DNA from: Planctomycetota bacterium
GTDB lineage: Bacteria; Planctomycetota; UBA1135; GCA-002686595
Reading direction: 5' to 3'
Assembly: GCA_013140785.1 (NCBI GenBank)
Contig: JABFRZ010000484.1
Location: forward strand, 1 to 6,252
DNA: 6,252 bases
Shown: one piece after another, positions 1-6,252 of the stretch
Layout: each line of letters starts with the position of its first letter
Position numbering within the stretch: the first letter of the stretch is position 1
Notes under the pieces: generated by a model
The model's database searches: none
The model's input: the letters and a program-made list of their open reading frames with translations, nothing else
Told to the model about the DNA's origin: nothing
Position numbers and translations under genes: made by a program

Positions 1-1798
1 CGCCTAGGAAGAGATCCGCGCCGGTCGCGGGAGTGCCGCGCTCGAAGCGCACCTCGCGGCGCGCGCGCTCGAGCTCGAGCGGCGGCGTGCGCACGCGCCC
101 GTGCTCGTCGGCGAAGAGCAGATGCTCGTCCACGAGCTCGCCGCGCAGCCACTGCGTGTAGTGCACGGCTTCGTGTCGCGCCGGGCGGAAGAGCCCGGTC
201 CGGCAGGGCGTGAGCACGGCCGAGGCGCGCGGCCCGGGAGCGTCGTCGAGGGCGCCCACGGCGCGCAGGTAGACCTCGAAGTCGAGGCGCGTCTCCGTCG
301 CGCTGGCCGTCGCCGTGTCGTAGTCCACGTAGCCGTTGATCGTGCCGAGCGTGTCGCCGTCGCTGCGCGTGCCGTCGCCGGCGTCGTCGTCCAGCGAGCA
401 CTCGTCGAAGCGCAGGCTCGGACGGTCGCGGCGCGTCTGGAAGGTGCGCGCGAGCAAGGCGCGCTCGATCGTGCGCCAGTAGCCGTTGGGGTTGTGGGTG
501 CGCTCGTCGAAGTAGTGCACCGCCGGCCGGCCCGCGCGCGCCAGGCCCGCGAACAGCCCGACCGCGCTCATCCATCCGACGGTCTCGTCGTTGCGGCCGT
601 TGATGGTGCGGATCACCGGCCAGTCGCGCTCGGGCTGGTAGGCGGCCATGAAGGACGCGTTGGTGCGCTGCAGGATCGGGAGTCCAGTGAGCGTCTCGAG
701 CCCGAGCTCGAAGCTCCCGAAGATCTGCTCGAAGGCGTAGGGGTTGCGGTAGTCGCTCGCGGCCAGGTCGTACAGCCCGTTGCGCAGGATCGCGGCCGCG
801 AAGCGCTCCGGGTACTCGCCCACCAGGTACATCCCTCCCAACGCGCCCATCGAGCCGCCGGCGACGTACACGCGTTCGGGATCGTGCGCGGCCCCGAGCG
901 CGGCCACGCGCTCGTCGAGCGTCCACAGGATGCGCTGCTGCGTGAAGTTCCACACGCGCGTGTCGCTCGTCGGCGCGCCCGGGAGCGCCGCGTGCGTCCC
1001 GTACCAGAAGCTCCAGCCGGTGAAGGGCACGAGGTCGCTCAGCTTGAGCAGGTCCACGTCCTGCGGCACCTCGAAGCGGTTCGGCCAGCCCTGCGCGTAG
1101 GTCTGCCCGGCAGCGTGCAGCGCGATCACCAGGCCGTGCGGCCCGGGCAGCGTCCCGGGCTGGAACACGTAGTTGAAGCCGCGGCTCGGCCAGGGCGAGA
1201 GCGCGCGCTGGTAGGGCGTGTCGCGGTCGCCGACCCAGTGCGCGAAGAGCTGGCCGGTCGCGTCGCTCGCCTGCAGCACGGGCGCCGGCGGCGCTGGGCT
1301 CTCGCGCACGCCCGCGACGGTGGCGTTGACGCCCGCCACGAGCGTGCGGTTCTCGGTGCCGCCCTGCACGCTGGTCACGGCGTAGTAGGCGGGTGTCAGT
1401 TCGCGCGCCGAGAGGTGCAGCCCGGGCGCGAGCGCCGGGCCCTCGACCGTGTACACGAACAGGCCCTCGTCCGCGTCCAGCGGTTCGGCCCCCTCGGCGA
1501 TGATCCAGGTGCGCTCCGCGCCCGCCGCCAGCGAGCGCCCCTGGTTGCGCGAGGAACGATCGTCTACTTCGCCGAGCAAGTCGGCCTGCTCCAGGTCCTG
1601 GGCGCTCCGCAACGGATGGTCCGAGCGGTACACGCGATAGCGTCTACCCGGAGCCGCGCCCTCGCGCCACGTCAGGAAGGTCTGACCGGCGCGGCACTCG
1701 GCGCGGATCTCGGTCGCGACTTGCGCGGACGGAAGTGCGCCCAAGCTCGCGGCCCAGAGCGCGACCAGGAGCAGGCTTCGGGGGGGGAAAGGGGACAT
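1..1798 (-). CDS. Secreted alpha/beta-hydrolase (esterase or peptidase-like) with FN3-like N-terminal domain, C-terminus cut by window edge
   Basis: The reverse strand is open from an ATG at 1798-1796 to the left edge, giving 599 codons with no stop. Residues 1-25 form a signal peptide: a short N-region with one Arg, the core LLLVALWAASLGAL, then PSA before Q26, a good signal peptidase I site. Residues about 29-150 look FN3-like, with FLTWRE, YRVYRS and YYAVTS strands. The catalytic domain covers about 205-445. It contains IALHAAG (oxyanion-type strand, H228), the nucleophile elbow GGSMG (314-318, Ser316), GRND (Asp404) and DERTH (His435), in the Ser-Asp-His order of alpha/beta-hydrolases. 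The triad assignment is by order and spacing only. The domain resembles PHB-depolymerase or prolyl-oligopeptidase type esterases, and the substrate is unknown. The region after about 450 is acidic (GDGTRSDGDTLGTINGYVDY) and belongs to no family I recognise. The gene is divergent from the PQQ-propeller gene. No clear Shine-Dalgarno precedes the ATG; the signal peptide decides the start. Confidence 0.85.
   Translation of the reverse strand, partial: MSPFPPRSLLLVALWAASLGALPSAQVATEIRAECRAGQTFLTWREGAAPGRRYRVYRSDHPLRSAQDLEQADLLGEVDDRSSRNQGRSLAAGAERTWIIAEGAEPLDADEGLFVYTVEGPALAPGLHLSARELTPAYYAVTSVQGGTENRTLVAGVNATVAGVRESPAPPAPVLQASDATGQLFAHWVGDRDTPYQRALSPWPSRGFNYVFQPGTLPGPHGLVIALHAAGQTYAQGWPNRFEVPQDVDLLKLSDLVPFTGWSFWYGTHAALPGAPTSDTRVWNFTQQRILWTLDERVAALGAAHDPERVYVAGGSMGALGGMYLVGEYPERFAAAILRNGLYDLAASDYRNPYAFEQIFGSFELGLETLTGLPILQRTNASFMAAYQPERDWPVIRTINGRNDETVGWMSAVGLFAGLARAGRPAVHYFDERTHNPNGYWRTIERALLARTFQTRRDRPSLRFDECSLDDDAGDGTRSDGDTLGTINGYVDYDTATASATETRLDFEVYLRAVGALDDAPGPRASAVLTPCRTGLFRPARHEAVHYTQWLRGELVDEHLLFADEHGRVRTPPLELERARREVRFERGTPATGADLFLG
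1780..1787. repeat. Eight-base G/C homopolymer inside the hydrolase signal peptide
   Basis: Eight consecutive G on the plus strand read as C8 in the hydrolase gene, spanning codons 4 to 7 (Phe-Pro-Pro-Arg), just after the start. A second run of four G follows at 1791-1794. Slippage here would shift the frame immediately after the initiation codon. It may be a mutable tract, but a run of this length can arise by chance in GC-rich DNA. Confidence 0.6.
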
Positions 1799-2030
1799 GG
1801 CGCGGCGAGGTCTCGGGCAGCGAGCCTGACCCGAGTACTCCAGCCTAGGCGAAGCTGTGCAACCCGCCAGGGGTCGCGCGCGCAAAATCGCCTTGGTTTC
1901 AAGCACTTTTCGAGTTGCCAGCCGGAAGAGTTTTCCGTCGGGCCCTGAGCTGCGTCGGCCACCGCGCGCAGGCTATGCTGCGCCCCCGCTCCGTCGCCGC
2001 GCCGTCCCTGCCCACCGCTCGAGTACCCCG
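1799..2030. promoter_or_regulatory. Divergent intergenic region between the hydrolase and PQQ-propeller genes
   Basis: The two start codons at 1798 (minus) and 2031 (plus) face away from each other, so promoters for both genes should lie in these 232 bases. The stretch from about 1884 to 1936 is clearly AT-richer than its surroundings (CAAAATCG, TTGGTTTCAAG, CACTTTTCGAG, GTTTTCC), which suits a promoter zone. I see no pair of -35 and -10 boxes with acceptable spacing on either strand. Small dyads are present: CGGAA/TTCCG around a 5-base loop at 1923-1937, and the palindrome GAGTACTC at 1833-1840. Neither can be assigned to a regulator. Confidence 0.4.
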
Positions 2031-2034
2031 ATGA
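1975..2034 (+). other. Possible 19-codon leader ORF overlapping the PQQ-gene start by ATGA
   Basis: An ATG at 1975 opens a 19-residue frame (MLRPRSVAAPSLPTARVPR) whose TGA at 2032-2034 overlaps the ATG of the propeller gene at 2031, forming ATGA. The propeller start has no Shine-Dalgarno of its own, so re-initiation after a leader peptide is conceivable. The peptide is Arg/Pro-rich with no attenuation-type codon run, and it may be chance. Confidence 0.2.
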
Positions 2035-3344
2035 CGACACTGCCCTTCTGCTTCGCGCTGCTCGCATTCGCTGGCGACGACCCGGCCCAATGGCCGCACT
2101 GGCGCGGTCCAGCCGCCGACGGCGTGGCGCTGGGCGCGGCACCGCGCGAGTGGAGCGATGCCCAGGGTGTGCGTTGGAAGGTCGTCGTGCCCGGGCGCGG
2201 CGTCTCGACGCCGATCGTGTACGGCGACGCGCTGTTCCTCACCACCGCCGTGCCGACGCAGCCCGAGGCGGCCTTGGCGGAAGAGCCGGCCGAGGAGGGC
2301 CGCGGGCGCATGAGCTCGGGCCCGCCCACGGAACAGAGTTTCGAGCTGCACTGCCTCGAGCGCTCGACCGGCGCGACGCGCTGGAAAGCTGTCGCGCGCG
2401 TAGCCACGCCGCACGAGGGTTTTCACAAGAGCTACGGCAGCTTCGCCTCGGCCTCGCCCGTCACCGACGGCCAGCGCGTCTACGTCAACTTCGGCTCGCA
2501 AGGCGTGTACGCCTACGACTTCGACGGCAAGCTCGCGTGGAGCTTCGACCCGGGCGTGAAGCTCGTCATGCGCAACAGCTTCGGCGAAGGCCTCGCGCCT
2601 GTGCTGGCCGGCAACGTGCTGGTGCAGGTCGCCGACCAGGAGCAGGGCTCGTTCGCCTTCGCGCTCGACAAGCACACCGGCAAGGAGCTGTGGCGCGTGG
2701 CGCGTGACGAGCCCTCGACCTGGGCCACGCCGCTCGTGACGGAGGTCGGCGGGACGCTGCAGGTCATCACGGCCGGCACGACGCAGACGCGCGCCTACGC
2801 GCCCGACTCGGGCAAGCTCCTGTGGCAGGCACCTGGCGTGGGCGTCAACGCGATCCCGGCGCTCGTGCGTGCCGGCGAACTGGCGCTCGTGATGTCGGGC
2901 TACCGCGAGGCGAAGATCGTCGCGCTACGGCTGCCGCGAGAGAGCCCTGCCGCGCCCGACCTCGGCGCGGACGCGCTGGCCTGGAGCGCCACCAAGGGCT
3001 GCGCCTACACCGCCTCGCCGGTGCTTGTCGACGGGCTCTATTACACCGTCACCGACCGCGGCCTGATCTCGTGCTTCGACGCCGCCACGGGCGAAGCGCA
3101 CTACCTCGAGGAGCGCCTGCCGCGCGGCAGCGCGCTCAAGTCGTCCCCCATCGCCGCGGGCGAGTTCTTGTACGTACCCACCGAGGCGGGCGAGGTCCAT
3201 TTGATCCGGCTGGGGCCGAAGTACGAGGTCGCCGGCACGAACGTGCTCGCCGAGCAAGTCTTCGTGGCCTCGCCGGCCTGCGCCCAGGGCGATCTCTTCC
3301 TGCGCAGCCTGACGCACCTCCTCTGCATCGGTTCGGACGGATGA
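2031..3344 (+). CDS. Exported PQQ-like beta-propeller repeat protein (BamB-like fold)
   Basis: The protein has 437 residues. A short hydrophobic leader (residues 1-14, LPFCFALLAFA) with a likely cut before Gly15 indicates export, although it has no positive charge after Met1. WPHWRGP at 21-27 is the entry motif seen in many exported PQQ-like proteins of Planctomycetota and relatives. Propeller blades carry the usual D/G-x-x-G-x-x-x-W strand turns: STGATRW (112-118), FDGKLAW (164-170), HTGKELW (215-221), DSGKLLW (259-265) and AATGEAHY (351-358), and the chain closes with HLLCIGSDG. Residues about 74-103 form an acidic, Gly/Pro-rich loop within the first blade, probably surface-exposed. The family includes the outer-membrane assembly factor BamB and quinoprotein dehydrogenases. 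Nothing here shows quinone or calcium ligands, so a binding or scaffold role is more likely than catalysis. The ATG at 2031 is the only plausible start because the upstream in-frame sequence is Arg-rich. Its TGA overlaps a short frame starting at 3341. Confidence 0.88.
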   Translation: MTTLPFCFALLAFAGDDPAQWPHWRGPAADGVALGAAPREWSDAQGVRWKVVVPGRGVSTPIVYGDALFLTTAVPTQPEAALAEEPAEEGRGRMSSGPPTEQSFELHCLERSTGATRWKAVARVATPHEGFHKSYGSFASASPVTDGQRVYVNFGSQGVYAYDFDGKLAWSFDPGVKLVMRNSFGEGLAPVLAGNVLVQVADQEQGSFAFALDKHTGKELWRVARDEPSTWATPLVTEVGGTLQVITAGTTQTRAYAPDSGKLLWQAPGVGVNAIPALVRAGELALVMSGYREAKIVALRLPRESPAAPDLGADALAWSATKGCAYTASPVLVDGLYYTVTDRGLISCFDAATGEAHYLEERLPRGSALKSSPIAAGEFLYVPTEAGEVHLIRLGPKYEVAGTNVLAEQVFVASPACAQGDLFLRSLTHLLCIGSDG

Positions 3345-3470
3345 GCCAGGCGCGGCGCAGCGCGCTGCGTCCCCAGGCTCGGCACGCTCGCGCTGGCGCT
3401 GGTCCTGGCCGGTTCGCGACCCGCCGCTGCCCAAGAGTGCGCTGAAAAAAGCACGCGCCGGGGTGACTGA
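3341..3470 (+). pseudogene. Possible frameshifted remnant of a small secreted protein gene
   Basis: An ATG at 3341 overlaps the stop of the propeller gene (ATGA) and begins MSQARRSALRPQA, a basic N-region, but that frame ends at TGA 3443-3445. From about 3381, the frame two bases away reads GTLALALVLAGSRPAAAQEC and ends at TGA 3468-3470. That is a convincing hydrophobic core with an AAA-QE signal peptidase site. Joined by a one-base shift near 3375-3381, the two would make a signal peptide plus about 13 residues. The second frame has no start of its own. It could be a decayed gene, a sequencing error or a chance Leu/Ala run in GC-rich DNA. It overlaps the possible GTG start of top6B at 3463. 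Confidence 0.25.
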
Positions 3471-3503
3471 GGCGTTGCATCGCACCTGGGCGTTGCCGAA
3501 CCT

Positions 3504-3510
3504 GGAGGGG
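3504..3510 (+). promoter_or_regulatory. Purine-rich GGAGGGG directly before the chosen top6B ATG
   Basis: GGAGGGG abuts the ATG at 3511. It resembles a Shine-Dalgarno but is closer than the usual 5-9 bases. The competing GTG at 3463 has only GCACGCGCCGGG before it and no such motif, so this site tips the start choice toward 3511. Confidence 0.35.
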
Positions 3511-5436
3511 ATGGCACGCTCCGTTACCGCAGCGACGTTGTTCGACGACATCGAGCCCGAACCCGAGGCAGAGAGCAAGGGCAGGGCGAAGAGCGCGCGG
3601 GGGCCCGAGGTGAAGGCGGCCGAGGCCAGGGCGCCCAAGCCGAAGACACGCGCTGCGGCTGAGCCGATGGCGCCGGGCTCCGATGACGAGCCGCGCAGCA
3701 AGCAGCGCGACGGCGATGTCGAGACGCGCGGCAAGCAGCGCGACGGCGATGTCGAGACGCGCGGCAAGCAGCGCGACGGAGACGTTGAGACGCGCAGCAA
3801 GCAGCGCGTCAGTGCCGAAGACATGGCCGGGCGCCAGCGTGAGATCTCGGTCTCGGAGTTCTTCACGAAGAACCGGCACCTGTTGGGCTTCGACTCGCCG
3901 CTCAAGGCGCTGCTCACGGCGGTCAAGGAAGCCGTGGACAATTCGCTCGATGCCTGCGAGGAGGCCGGGATCCTGCCCGAGGTCGTGGTCGAGATCACGC
4001 CCACCGGCGAGGACCGCTATCGCGTGGCGGTCGAGGACAACGGACCCGGCATCGTGAAGGAGCAGATCCCGAAGGTGTTCGGCAAGCTGCTGTACGGCTC
4101 GAAGTTCCACAAGCTCAGCCAGACGCGCGGCCAGCAGGGCATCGGCATCTCGGCCGCCTGCATGTACGGCCAGCTCACGACCGGCAAACCCGTGCGCATC
4201 GTCTCGCGCACGGGCAAGAAGAAGCCCGCCACCGAGATCCTGATGTCGATGGACACGGCCCACAACCGGGCCGACCTGCACGGCGAGAAGGAGCTCGCCG
4301 ACTGGCCGCGCGAGCACGGCACGCGCGTCGAGATCGAGATGGAGGCGCGCTACCAGAAGGGCCTGCGCTCGGTGGACATGTACCTGAAGCAGACCGCCAT
4401 CGCCAATCCGCACGTGACGCTCACCTACGTCGATCCGGGCGGCGAGAAGATCGTCTACGAGCGCGCCACCCAGGAGCTCCCCCCGCCGGTCGAGGAGATC
4501 AAACCGCACCCGCACGGGGTCGAGCTCGGAATCCTGATCGCGATGCTGAAGCAGACGAGCTCCCGTTCGCTGGCGGGTTTCCTGCAGGAGGAGTTCGTGC
4601 GCGTCGGCGCGAAGGCGGCCGAGGAGATCTGCGCGACGGCCAAGCTCTCTCTGAAAGCCTACCCCTCGCGCATCGCGCGCGAGGAGGCGGCCGCGCTGCA
4701 CCATGCGATCCAGCAGACGAAGATCAGCGCGCCACCCACGACCTGCATCTCGCCCATCGGCGAAGAGCTCGTGCTCTCGGGCCTCGAGAAGGAGATCGAG
4801 GCCGACTTCTACACCTCGATCACGCGCCCGGCGGCGGTGTACCGCGGCAACCCGTTCCAGATCGAGGTCGGCATCGCCTACGGCAAGCCCGGCGGCGTCG
4901 GGCTCGAGCTGAGCGAAGAAGGGCGCATCACGAAGAAGAAGAAGGACACGGAGTCGTCCCAAGCGCTCGTGGCCGACGCCGACGAGCCGATCCGCGTCCT
5001 GCGCTACGCGAACCGCGTCCCGCTGCTCTACCAGCAAGCCGCCTGCGCCGTGACCAAGGCCGTGATCCAGACCAACTGGCGTCAGTACGGCTTGCAGCAG
5101 CCGAAGGGGGCGCTGCCGATCGGCGCCTGCGTGGTGATGGTGCACATCGCCAGCGTGTGGGTGCCGTTCACCTCCGAGTCGAAGGAGGCGATCGCCAACT
5201 ACCCCGAGATCCAGAAGGAGCTGCGCCTCGGCCTGCTGGAGGCCGGCCGGCGCCTCGGCGCCTACATCAAGAAGGGCCAGCGCCTGCGCAAGGAGTTCGA
5301 CAAGCGCAGCTACATCGAGAAGTACATCCCGCACATCGGCATCGCGCTGCAGGAGATCCTCGACCTGTCCGTGCCGGAACGCGACGCCACCGTGACAACG
5401 CTCGAGGACGTGCTGCACAAGAGTCGCAAGTTCTGA
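3511..5436 (+). CDS. top6B: DNA topoisomerase VI subunit B (type IIB, GHKL ATPase)
   Basis: The protein has 641 residues from ATG 3511, or 657 from GTG 3463. Topo VI relaxes and decatenates DNA as an A2B2 enzyme: subunit B binds ATP and closes the gate, and subunit A cuts DNA. Residues 1 to about 110 are a low-complexity charged extension absent from archaeal subunits, which are about 530 residues in Sulfolobus. Homology starts at SEFF (115-118). GHKL motifs follow: KEAVDNSLDA (Glu140 general base, Asn144 metal ligand), VEDNGPGI (Asp176, adenine) and RGQQGIGI (206-213, phosphate loop). The H2TH region is about 336-410, after KPHPHGVE. The transducer starts at ISPIGEE (413-419) and holds SITRPAAVYRGNPF, LRYANRVPLLYQQ (497-509) and VMVHIAS (543-549). 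A Lys-rich insert lies at about 461-491. There is no Ig-like C-terminal domain. The GHKL motifs plus this H2TH-transducer order exclude GyrB, MutL and Hsp90. I could not place the switch-loop lysine with certainty. No subunit A gene is adjacent. Confidence 0.93.
   Translation: MARSVTAATLFDDIEPEPEAESKGRAKSARGPEVKAAEARAPKPKTRAAAEPMAPGSDDEPRSKQRDGDVETRGKQRDGDVETRGKQRDGDVETRSKQRVSAEDMAGRQREISVSEFFTKNRHLLGFDSPLKALLTAVKEAVDNSLDACEEAGILPEVVVEITPTGEDRYRVAVEDNGPGIVKEQIPKVFGKLLYGSKFHKLSQTRGQQGIGISAACMYGQLTTGKPVRIVSRTGKKKPATEILMSMDTAHNRADLHGEKELADWPREHGTRVEIEMEARYQKGLRSVDMYLKQTAIANPHVTLTYVDPGGEKIVYERATQELPPPVEEIKPHPHGVELGILIAMLKQTSSRSLAGFLQEEFVRVGAKAAEEICATAKLSLKAYPSRIAREEAAALHHAIQQTKISAPPTTCISPIGEELVLSGLEKEIEADFYTSITRPAAVYRGNPFQIEVGIAYGKPGGVGLELSEEGRITKKKKDTESSQALVADADEPIRVLRYANRVPLLYQQAACAVTKAVIQTNWRQYGLQQPKGALPIGACVVMVHIASVWVPFTSESKEAIANYPEIQKELRLGLLEAGRRLGAYIKKGQRLRKEFDKRSYIEKYIPHIGIALQEILDLSVPERDATVTTLEDVLHKSRKF
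3697..3807 (+). repeat. 33-bp in-frame tandem repeat in the top6B N-terminal extension
   Basis: Three full 33-base units lie at 3697-3729, 3730-3762 and 3763-3795, with a partial 12-base unit at 3796-3807. Each full unit encodes [S/G]KQRDGDVETR (residues 63-95 in ATG-3511 numbering). Units 1 and 2 differ by one base (Ser to Gly). Unit 3 carries three synonymous changes (GGA, GAC, GTT). The unit length is a multiple of three, so copy-number change keeps the frame. The product is a hydrophilic charged linker before the ATPase domain. Near-identity at the DNA level points to recent duplication. Confidence 0.95.
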
Positions 5437-5437
5437 G

Positions 5438-5689
5438 GTGCGGGGAGCGCACCGCGGCACTTCCGCTGCGGTGTTCGGCCCGCTGTGCAAGCTCGCGCCG
5501 CTCTTCGTGCTCGGCTTGGCGGCGTACGCCGTCGAGTCGTGGGCGACGCTGCGGCTCGGGCGCGCGCGTGAGCCTCGAACCGGGCGGGCTTTTCGTTGCG
5601 CGCGACACTACCGTATCCCCCGCTCCGGCAGCGCTCGTCGCGACGCCCCAGCCACTCCCACCCGGACCAGGCTCACCCGGACTAGGCGC

Positions 5690-5693
<4 letters not shown>
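5438..5693 (+). other. Spacer with a possible small membrane-protein ORF, frame-disrupted
   Basis: GTG codons at 5438 and 5471 open a frame that reads LCKLAPLFVLGLAAYAVESW, a plausible single transmembrane helix. From 5471 to about 5566, 32 codons in a row end in G or C, as in real genes here. From about 5567 this frame becomes Arg-rich and runs without a stop into the permease ATG. The neighbouring frame instead reads VSLEPGGLFVARDTTVSPAP and a Pro/Gly-rich tail, ending at TGA 5691-5693, which overlaps the permease ATG as ATGA. A one-base shift in GGGCGCGCGCG (5558-5568) would join a membrane helix to a Pro-rich tail in one protein of about 70-85 residues. A broken gene, a sequence error or chance are all possible. 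I recognise no family and see no clear promoter for the permease here. Confidence 0.3.
5449..5474 (+). terminator. Hairpin just after top6B, weak candidate terminator
   Basis: CACCGCGGC (5450-5458) pairs with GCTGCGGTG (5465-5473) across the loop ACTTCC: nine pairs including one G-U, with a further G-U possible outside. The hairpin begins 13 bases after the top6B stop. It is followed by TTCGGCC, with no T-run, so it is not a classical intrinsic terminator. It may be an RNA-stabilising or attenuating hairpin, or chance in GC-rich sequence. Confidence 0.3.

Positions 5694-6252
<559 letters not shown>

Noticed and set aside
1833..1840. Palindrome GAGTACTC as an operator
   Set aside because: It is a single eight-base palindrome with no second copy or known regulator gene nearby, so a site cannot be claimed.
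101..1948. 615-codon plus-strand open frame over the hydrolase gene
   Set aside because: The product is a low-complexity Arg/Ala/Val-rich shadow. The minus strand encodes a signal peptide, a GxSxG elbow and coherent domains.
3445..3451. A-AAA-AAG, the classical -1 slippery heptamer
   Set aside because: In the frame needed for slippage, a TGA at 3443-3445 stops translation just before it, so ribosomes cannot reach it in that register.
3697..3807. Tandem repeats considered as a CRISPR array
   Set aside because: The units are directly adjacent with no spacers and are translated in frame within top6B.
2925..4004. 359-codon minus-strand frame spanning the propeller end and top6B start
   Set aside because: It crosses two real genes. 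Its Ser/Arg-rich repeat is only the reverse reading of the 33-bp repeat.
3136..5490. 784-codon open frame on the minus strand opposite top6B
   Set aside because: It is a mirror of strongly GC3-biased coding sequence. Its product is Arg/Leu/Ala/Val-rich with no domain, while the plus strand is an unmistakable Top6B.

Overview
The window is very GC-rich DNA with a strong preference for G or C at third codon positions. It carries four recognisable genes, two of them cut by the window edges. The first runs leftward and the other three run rightward. Secreted proteins dominate, ribosome-binding sites are weak or absent, and the PQQ-type beta-propeller protein opens its mature part with a W-P-x-W-R-G-P motif of a kind common in Planctomycetota and related soil or marine phyla. 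A high-GC planctomycete-like bacterium fits best, but this is inference. Myxococcota, Acidobacteriota or another high-GC phylum cannot be excluded from sequence alone.

Layout. Positions 1-1798 (minus strand) hold the N-terminal 599 codons of a secreted alpha/beta-hydrolase with a signal peptide, an FN3-like domain, a GGSMG nucleophile elbow and an unfamiliar C-terminal region that runs off the left edge. Positions 1799-2030 are a divergent intergenic region with a small AT-richer island and no convincing promoter boxes. Positions 2031-3344 (plus) encode an exported PQQ-like beta-propeller protein. A 166-bp spacer follows, containing a frameshifted, signal-peptide-like stretch. Positions 3511-5436 (GTG alternative at 3463) encode the B subunit (GHKL ATPase) of DNA topoisomerase VI, mainly an archaeal and plant enzyme that is only sporadic in bacteria. 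It has a long, disordered N-terminal extension containing a 33-bp tandem repeat. The spacer 5437-5689 contains a hairpin and a hydrophobic open frame with coding-like third positions. Positions 5690-6252 (plus) are the start of an APC-family amino acid permease cut by the right edge.

How they fit together. The three rightward genes could share transcripts, but they do not form an obvious pathway. The main point of interest is the top6B gene, which lacks an adjacent top6A (the Spo11-like DNA-cleaving subunit). The B subunit should be able to bind ATP and dimerise but cannot cut DNA alone, so a partner must be encoded elsewhere or the protein has another role. The two spacers flanking top6B each contain a short protein-like stretch that would need a frame change to be a normal gene. 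These are either decayed small genes, sequence errors or tiny unannotated proteins.
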